The notes beneath the pieces were generated by a model. That model was not told the origin of the DNA. It did no database searches and worked only from the letters and a program-made list of their open reading frames with translations. Positions 6,171 to 9,206 of a stretch of DNA of 9,206 bases are shown one piece after another. Within the stretch, counting starts at the first letter, position 1; every line of letters begins with the position of its first letter. This DNA comes from Ruminococcaceae bacterium UBA1785 (GTDB taxonomy: Bacteria > Bacillota > Clostridia > Oscillospirales > Acutalibacteraceae). The stretch spans positions 1 through 9,206 of the forward strand of contig DCGF01000012.1 in the NCBI GenBank assembly GCA_002314555.1, in the 5' to 3' direction. The position numbers and the translations under genes were made by a program.

Positions 6171-7370
6171 TTATTTCTGAACAGGAAGCTTTGTGAAGCT
6201 ATCTACCATATCAAGGAAGTAATCCTCGTAAACCTTACGGTTTTCAAGGAATCCCATCCATGAGAAGTGGTCTTTGTATTCAACAGGCATGTTGTACCAT
6301 TTGCCTGGCACGCAAGTTGTGTCCTCTGTCCAAATCTCTGATGGCTTATCCCATGGGCCCTCAGTACAAACTGTGTTTACAGGTCCGTCTGACTTATACC
6401 ATTCGTTTGTCATACCATACTCTTTACGGAGAGTTGGAGTTGTGTACCAACCCATAATGAGCTGAGAGATATGAGCGATAGGGAATGACTTTAAGTCCAT
6501 AGCCTGGAATGGTGTGTTGCCAATCTTGTGAGTTCTATTTGCACGGCGTGCAAAATAGTAAATCTTATCAGAAATACCGCGGTTCTTATTAATTTCAGCA
6601 GCTACTGGAACGCGCATCTCTTCCATCAAGTTGTCAAATGAGTTTGCGTTATAACGACGAACTCCGTCAGCTTCTGCCTTAACGCCACGAATCTTATGCT
6701 TAACGCTCTGGCCATCCAAAGCTGTGATGCCCCAATGAGCGCATTTGAAGTCCCAAAGCTTCATAACGCTTGTCTCGCCGAATACTGTTGAGATAACACC
6801 GAGAAGTAACCAGTTAACGAGTGGAGTAACATGGAGGTCATGACCTGCATCAGCAAGTGTAGTACCGTTGTTAGTACCGGAGAGTGTGGTTACTGTGTGG
6901 AGAAGTTTTGCATGTCCGCCTGCGAAGAGTGGAGAGAGTTCGTTTGCTGGAGTTGCAGCACGCTCTTCCTCTGAACCTCTATCTAAGAGATCTGCGAACA
7001 TGATAACTGTTGGACCACCGAATGAGTGACCGATGATGTTGATTTTTTCATGATCACCAGGTGCGCCCCAGTCGTTTAAATAACCCTTATATGTCTTGCC
7101 ATAACGGGCATGACCATATTTTTCACTGTGAGCTTTACCGTAGTCAACTGTACCACCCATAATCTGTGCGTAGAGTTCGCAAGAACGGTCCCATGCTGAA
7201 CTCCAAGGTCCTACTGATGGAGCATATGACTCATAGCCCTTTTCTGTAAGGAATTTATCCATTCCTTTTTGGAACATACCACCAAAATAAGGTGATACCT
7301 TGTTAAGTAAGTCCTGATCACCCCAGCCAAAGAAGCCGTGGATTAGGATATTAGGATAACCTTTTGACAT
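6171..7370 (-). CDS. Alpha/beta-hydrolase lipase related to family I.5 (Geobacillus L1/T1-type), apparently cytoplasmic
   Basis: A probable triacylglycerol lipase or carboxylesterase of 399 residues. From family memory it aligns along its whole length with thermoalkalophilic Geobacillus lipases: ILIHGFFGWG (oxyanion region, 8-17), VGPWSSAWDR, GGTVDYGKAH, YGHARYGKTY, nucleophile S116 in GHSFGG, acid D328 in SDGPVNT and H368 in YKDHFSWMG. Three zinc-site residues (D61, H81, H87) are kept, but the fourth Asp, in DQWG, is Ala211-His212 here. No signal peptide is visible, unlike the secreted relatives. The start at 7370 is preferred to an in-frame ATG at 7406: GAGGAGG (7377-7383) lies just upstream of 7370, whereas the 7406 ATG overlaps the likely -10 box and has no ribosome site. 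Single-gene unit. Catalytic competence is likely; substrate unknown. Confidence 0.87.
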   Translation of the reverse strand: MSKGYPNILIHGFFGWGDQDLLNKVSPYFGGMFQKGMDKFLTEKGYESYAPSVGPWSSAWDRSCELYAQIMGGTVDYGKAHSEKYGHARYGKTYKGYLNDWGAPGDHEKINIIGHSFGGPTVIMFADLLDRGSEEERAATPANELSPLFAGGHAKLLHTVTTLSGTNNGTTLADAGHDLHVTPLVNWLLLGVISTVFGETSVMKLWDFKCAHWGITALDGQSVKHKIRGVKAEADGVRRYNANSFDNLMEEMRVPVAAEINKNRGISDKIYYFARRANRTHKIGNTPFQAMDLKSFPIAHISQLIMGWYTTPTLRKEYGMTNEWYKSDGPVNTVCTEGPWDKPSEIWTEDTTCVPGKWYNMPVEYKDHFSWMGFLENRKVYEDYFLDMVDSFTKLPVQK

Positions 7371-7376
7371 AATAAT

Positions 7377-7383
7377 CCTCCTC
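7377..7383 (-). promoter_or_regulatory. Ribosome binding site that fixes the lipase start
   Basis: The minus strand reads GAGGAGG, then six bases, then ATG at 7370. This near-perfect site selects the protein starting MSKGYPN over the longer in-frame version that would begin at 7406. Confidence 0.85.
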
Positions 7384-7404
7384 AAAATTTTATTACCGTT
7401 TAAC

Positions 7405-7413
7405 ATTTTATCA
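7405..7413 (-). promoter_or_regulatory. Extended -10 promoter of the lipase gene
   Basis: The minus strand reads TGATAAAAT, an extended -10 (TGn plus TAAAAT, complement of 7405-7410). It predicts a start near 7398 and a leader of about 28 nt. The -35 region at 17 bp (TACCAA) is weak, as is tolerated with an extended -10. A second TAAAAT at 7387-7392 would start transcription inside the ribosome site and is less likely. Confidence 0.55.
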
Positions 7414-7440
7414 CAATTGCCCTTTGCTTGGTAGGTGTTA

Positions 7441-7469
7441 TTGTAAAATAGGGCAAAATATGGTAAAAT
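7441..7469 (+). promoter_or_regulatory. Promoter of the surface-glycan operon
   Basis: TTGTAA at 7441-7446 and TAAAAT at 7464-7469 lie 17 bp apart, and TGG directly before the -10 gives an extended -10 (TGnTAAAAT). The predicted start is near 7476, about 26 nt before the ATG at 7502. It is divergent from the lipase promoter. Confidence 0.75.
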
Positions 7470-7470
7470 A
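7441..7470 (+). repeat. Three 10-bp repeats with phased A-tracts
   Basis: Three successive decamers at 7441, 7451 and 7461 fit NNG(T/C)AAAATA. Their AAAA runs fall at 7445, 7455 and 7465, in phase with the DNA helix, which favours intrinsic curvature. The repeats make up the core of the glycan-operon promoter. Confidence 0.7.
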
Positions 7471-7501
7471 CTTGCGTTAATTATTATAGAAAGGCGACTT
7501 T

Positions 7502-8182
7502 ATGAAAGTATCAGTAGCGCTTGCAGCGTATAATGGTGAAAAGTACATAAAGGAGCAGCTTGATTCCATCCTATCTCAGCTTCGCATAGATGATGAGGTT
7601 GTCGTCTCAGATGATAACCCAAGTGGTGGAACAAAGGCGGTTTTAGATAGCATTAACGACCTACGTATCAAATATGTCGAAGGGCCGGGCAAAGGCGTCA
7701 TCATGAACTTTGAAAATGCTATAAAGCATACGACCGGAGACGTTATCTTCCTCTCAGACCAAGACGACATCTGGCTCCCAGGCAAAGTAATAGCTGTCTG
7801 TGAAGAGATAAAAAGCGGTGCTCTCTGCGTCCTCCATGACGCCAAAGTTACTGATGAAAACCTAAACGTCATAGAGGAATCATTCTTTAAAGTAAACGGC
7901 AGTGATAAAGGCTACTGGAAGAACATAAAGAAGAATTCCTATATGGGATGTTGTATGGCTTTTGATGCAAAGATGAAAGAATACATTTTGCCTTTCCCAA
8001 AGAACCTTCCTATGCATGATCAATGGATAGGACTAAAAGCGGAGAAGAATGGAGAGGTATCATTTATAGATACACCTTATCTTCTCTACAGGAGAAACAG
8101 CGACAGTCTCACAGGAAATCCTACGTCATTATCTCAGAAGATTAAATGGCGAATAAGTATTTTGAAGGACACGATTATATGA
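7502..8182 (+). CDS. Family 2 glycosyltransferase (rhamnosyltransferase-like)
   Basis: A GT-A fold glycosyltransferase of 226 residues, probably acting at the cytoplasmic face of the membrane to add a sugar from a nucleotide donor to a growing lipid-linked glycan. Seen: the N-terminal strand VSVALAAYNGEKYIKEQLDSIL (3-24), the nucleotide-binding VVVSDD at 33-38, the metal-binding FLSDQDDIW (DQDD at 86-89), MHDQWIGL at 171-178 (likely catalytic-base region) and a YRRN motif near the C-terminus. The usual DDGSTDGT loop reads DDNPSGGT. There is no transmembrane segment. AAGG at 7491-7494 precedes the ATG by 7 bp. It is the first gene of a tightly packed operon; the next gene overlaps its stop by 4 bp. 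It resembles glycosyltransferases of rhamnose-containing polysaccharide loci, but donor and acceptor cannot be told. Confidence 0.88.
   Translation: MKVSVALAAYNGEKYIKEQLDSILSQLRIDDEVVVSDDNPSGGTKAVLDSINDLRIKYVEGPGKGVIMNFENAIKHTTGDVIFLSDQDDIWLPGKVIAVCEEIKSGALCVLHDAKVTDENLNVIEESFFKVNGSDKGYWKNIKKNSYMGCCMAFDAKMKEYILPFPKNLPMHDQWIGLKAEKNGEVSFIDTPYLLYRRNSDSLTGNPTSLSQKIKWRISILKDTII
8164..8169 (+). promoter_or_regulatory. Ribosome binding site deciding the start of the second glycosyltransferase
   Basis: GAAGGA ends 9 bp before the ATG at 8179, which overlaps the preceding stop codon as ATGA. The earlier in-frame ATG at 8146 has only a weak AGAAG upstream and would add 11 residues before the conserved first strand. 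Confidence 0.7.
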
Positions 8183-8964
8183 TAAAAGTATCAGCCAGTA
8201 TCGTAACTTATAACAATGCAAAATACATTGAAAAAGCTGTAGGTTCCTTACTTGATTCAGTAAAAGATGAAAACATAGATTTTAAACTTTTTGTTTTTGA
8301 CAATGGCTCTACGGACGGAACAGTTGAACTTTTAAAAGAGAAATTCTCTGATGATAAGAGATTTTCGCTCCGCGATTCAGGTGGAAACATCGGTTTCGGC
8401 AAAGCCCATAATCAGATGTTAAAGATAATGGAGAGTGAATTTAAATCAGATTACCACTGTGTAGTAAATCCCGATGTTGTAATAGAGGATGATATCGTCT
8501 CATTGATGTCGAATTACTGCGAAGCTAATAAAGATGTGGTTCAGCTCTCTCCAAGAATTTGCTTTCCTGACGGTAGAAACCAAATTCTTGGTAAACGTAA
8601 ACCTCACATCTGGTATCTTGCAGCTTCGCGTCTTCGTGGCGATGAGCCAGGAAAGCTCCTCTCGTACTACGCCATGTTAAACGCCGATTACACAAAACCT
8701 TTTGAGATTTGGAATGCCACAGGTTGTTTCATGTTCTTTAGAGGTGACGCCTTTAGAAAAATCGGCGGTTTTGATGACAGATACTTTATGTACTTTGAGG
8801 ATTGCGACATCACGAGAACTATGAAGAAACATGGAAAAGTTCTCTTCTTCCCAGACGCTATTGTTTATCACGTTTGGGCTCGCGACTCAAAGAGAAACAC
8901 TAAACTTAAGATTATTCACATTCAGTCAATGTTAAAGTATGACCTAAAATGGAGGACTATTTAA
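8179..8964 (+). CDS. Family 2 glycosyltransferase (WbbL/rhamnosyltransferase type)
   Basis: A GT-A fold transferase of 261 residues, most like the WbbL group that uses dTDP-rhamnose to extend undecaprenyl-linked glycans at the inner membrane face. Motifs: VSASIVTYNN (4-13), the nucleotide-binding FDNGSTDGT (40-48), GGNIGFGKAHN (68-78), the DxD-equivalent NPDV (97-100), the acceptor/base region GGFDDRYFMYFEDCDIT (196-212) and a HVWARDSKRN segment after YHV. No transmembrane segment is seen. The chosen start at 8179 overlaps the previous stop (ATGA), which indicates translational coupling; the longer version from 8146 is an alternative. Its TAA is followed at once by the ATG of the cytidylyltransferase gene. 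Sugar specificity is inferred only from family resemblance. Confidence 0.9.
   Translation: MIKVSASIVTYNNAKYIEKAVGSLLDSVKDENIDFKLFVFDNGSTDGTVELLKEKFSDDKRFSLRDSGGNIGFGKAHNQMLKIMESEFKSDYHCVVNPDVVIEDDIVSLMSNYCEANKDVVQLSPRICFPDGRNQILGKRKPHIWYLAASRLRGDEPGKLLSYYAMLNADYTKPFEIWNATGCFMFFRGDAFRKIGGFDDRYFMYFEDCDITRTMKKHGKVLFFPDAIVYHVWARDSKRNTKLKIIHIQSMLKYDLKWRTI
8951..8956 (+). promoter_or_regulatory. Ribosome binding site of the cytidylyltransferase gene
   Basis: GGAGGA lies within the end of the upstream gene, 8 bp before the ATG at 8965. It is one of the strongest ribosome sites in the operon and supports a real gene beginning here even though only 80 codons are in the window. Confidence 0.85.
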
Positions 8965-9206
8965 ATGACATTTGCAGTAGTTTTGGCCGGCGGTATTGGT
9001 TCAAGAATGGGTAATTCTGATACACCTAAGCAGTACCTTATGCTCGGCAAAAAGCCAATCATCATTCACACAATCGAAAGATTCTTCGTATGCCCAGACT
9101 TTGAGCACGTTATCGTACTTACTCCAAAGGCATGGGTTGCTCATACAGAGAATTTGATAAAGAAGAGCCTTGGCGATACAGATAGAATTACTGTTGTCGA
9201 GGGTGG
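8965..9206 (+). CDS. TarI/IspD-family cytidylyltransferase (probable ribitol-5-phosphate cytidylyltransferase), 3'-truncated
   Basis: Transfers CMP from CTP to a polyol phosphate; the first 80 codons are present and the frame is open at the window end. The start MTFAVVLAGGIGSRMG is the glycine-rich CTP-binding loop, followed by PKQYLMLGKKPIIIHTIERF with the conserved Lys of the family (PKQ). IspD (methylerythritol phosphate pathway) and TarI (CDP-ribitol for teichoic acids) share these motifs. The segment VLTPKAWVAHTENLIKK, then DRITVVEGG, resembles my recollection of Staphylococcus aureus TarI more than IspD. The glycosyltransferase operon context also favours a polyol-phosphate polymer. TAA of the previous gene and ATG abut, and GGAGGA lies 8 bp upstream. 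A TarJ-like reductase would be expected just beyond the edge; this is a prediction, and the gene symbol is left open. Confidence 0.85.
   Translation, partial: MTFAVVLAGGIGSRMGNSDTPKQYLMLGKKPIIIHTIERFFVCPDFEHVIVLTPKAWVAHTENLIKKSLGDTDRITVVEG

Noticed and set aside
7371..7406. Longer lipase reading frame starting at 7406 with a basic N-terminus (MLNGNKILRR)
   Set aside because: This ATG overlaps the likely -10 box, has no ribosome site and lies upstream of the predicted transcription start. The added residues have no hydrophobic core, so they are not a signal peptide either.
7441..7470. Three decamers considered as a CRISPR-like or iteron array
   Set aside because: Units are only 10 bp with no spacers, there are no cas or rep genes, and they coincide with a well-formed promoter.
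8146..8178. Extra 11 codons at the start of the second glycosyltransferase
   Set aside because: The ATG at 8179 has a better ribosome site and makes the classic ATGA overlap; the added residues precede the conserved first strand.
8965..9206. Calling the truncated cytidylyltransferase IspD
   Set aside because: The motifs are shared by IspD and TarI, but the TPKAW...HT...GG segment and the glycosyltransferase operon point to TarI; IspD is kept only as an alternative.

Overview
The window most likely comes from a low-to-mid G+C Firmicute of class Clostridia, possibly a gut or rumen Lachnospiraceae such as the Butyrivibrio/Pseudobutyrivibrio group. The support is the clostridial-type DnaK/DnaJ, purine-rich Shine-Dalgarno sequences (GGAGG/AGGAGG), sigma-A type promoters with TATAAT or TAAAAT -10 boxes, and an estimated G+C near 40-43%. 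The taxonomic call is inference; no rRNA or tRNA gene is present.

Layout. (1) 1-2567, plus strand: the 3' two-thirds of dnaK, then complete dnaJ 17 bp downstream, as in the usual heat-shock operon. (2) 2574-7370: five single genes on alternating strands. They are galE (-), a small amidohydrolase (+), aroQ (-), a metallo-beta-lactamase-fold hydrolase (+) and a lipase related to thermoalkalophilic family I.5 (-). Each convergent junction (dnaJ/galE, amidohydrolase/aroQ, MBL/lipase) holds one compact hairpin with a U-run on one side and a T-rich tail on the other, so it can serve both genes. The divergent junctions carry promoter-like sequences. (3) 7441-9206, plus strand: a good promoter drives a tightly packed operon of two family-2 glycosyltransferases (4-bp overlap) and then, abutting, the start of a TarI/IspD-type cytidylyltransferase that runs off the edge. 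This looks like the start of a cell-surface polysaccharide or teichoic-acid-like locus.

How the genes relate. DnaK and DnaJ act together in protein folding. GalE supplies UDP-galactose, and perhaps UDP-GalNAc, for surface glycans, so it could feed the glycosyltransferase operon, although it is transcribed separately. AroQ performs the third step of the shikimate pathway. The amidohydrolase, MBL protein and lipase are single-gene units with unknown substrates.

I do not see a clear new multi-gene system. The most interesting items are: a reduced amidohydrolase lacking both halves of its usual beta-sandwich but carrying a His/Asp/Cys-rich loop; a family I.5-like lipase with no signal peptide and one apparently substituted zinc ligand; a palindrome over the MBL-gene promoter; and the surface-glycan operon at the right edge.
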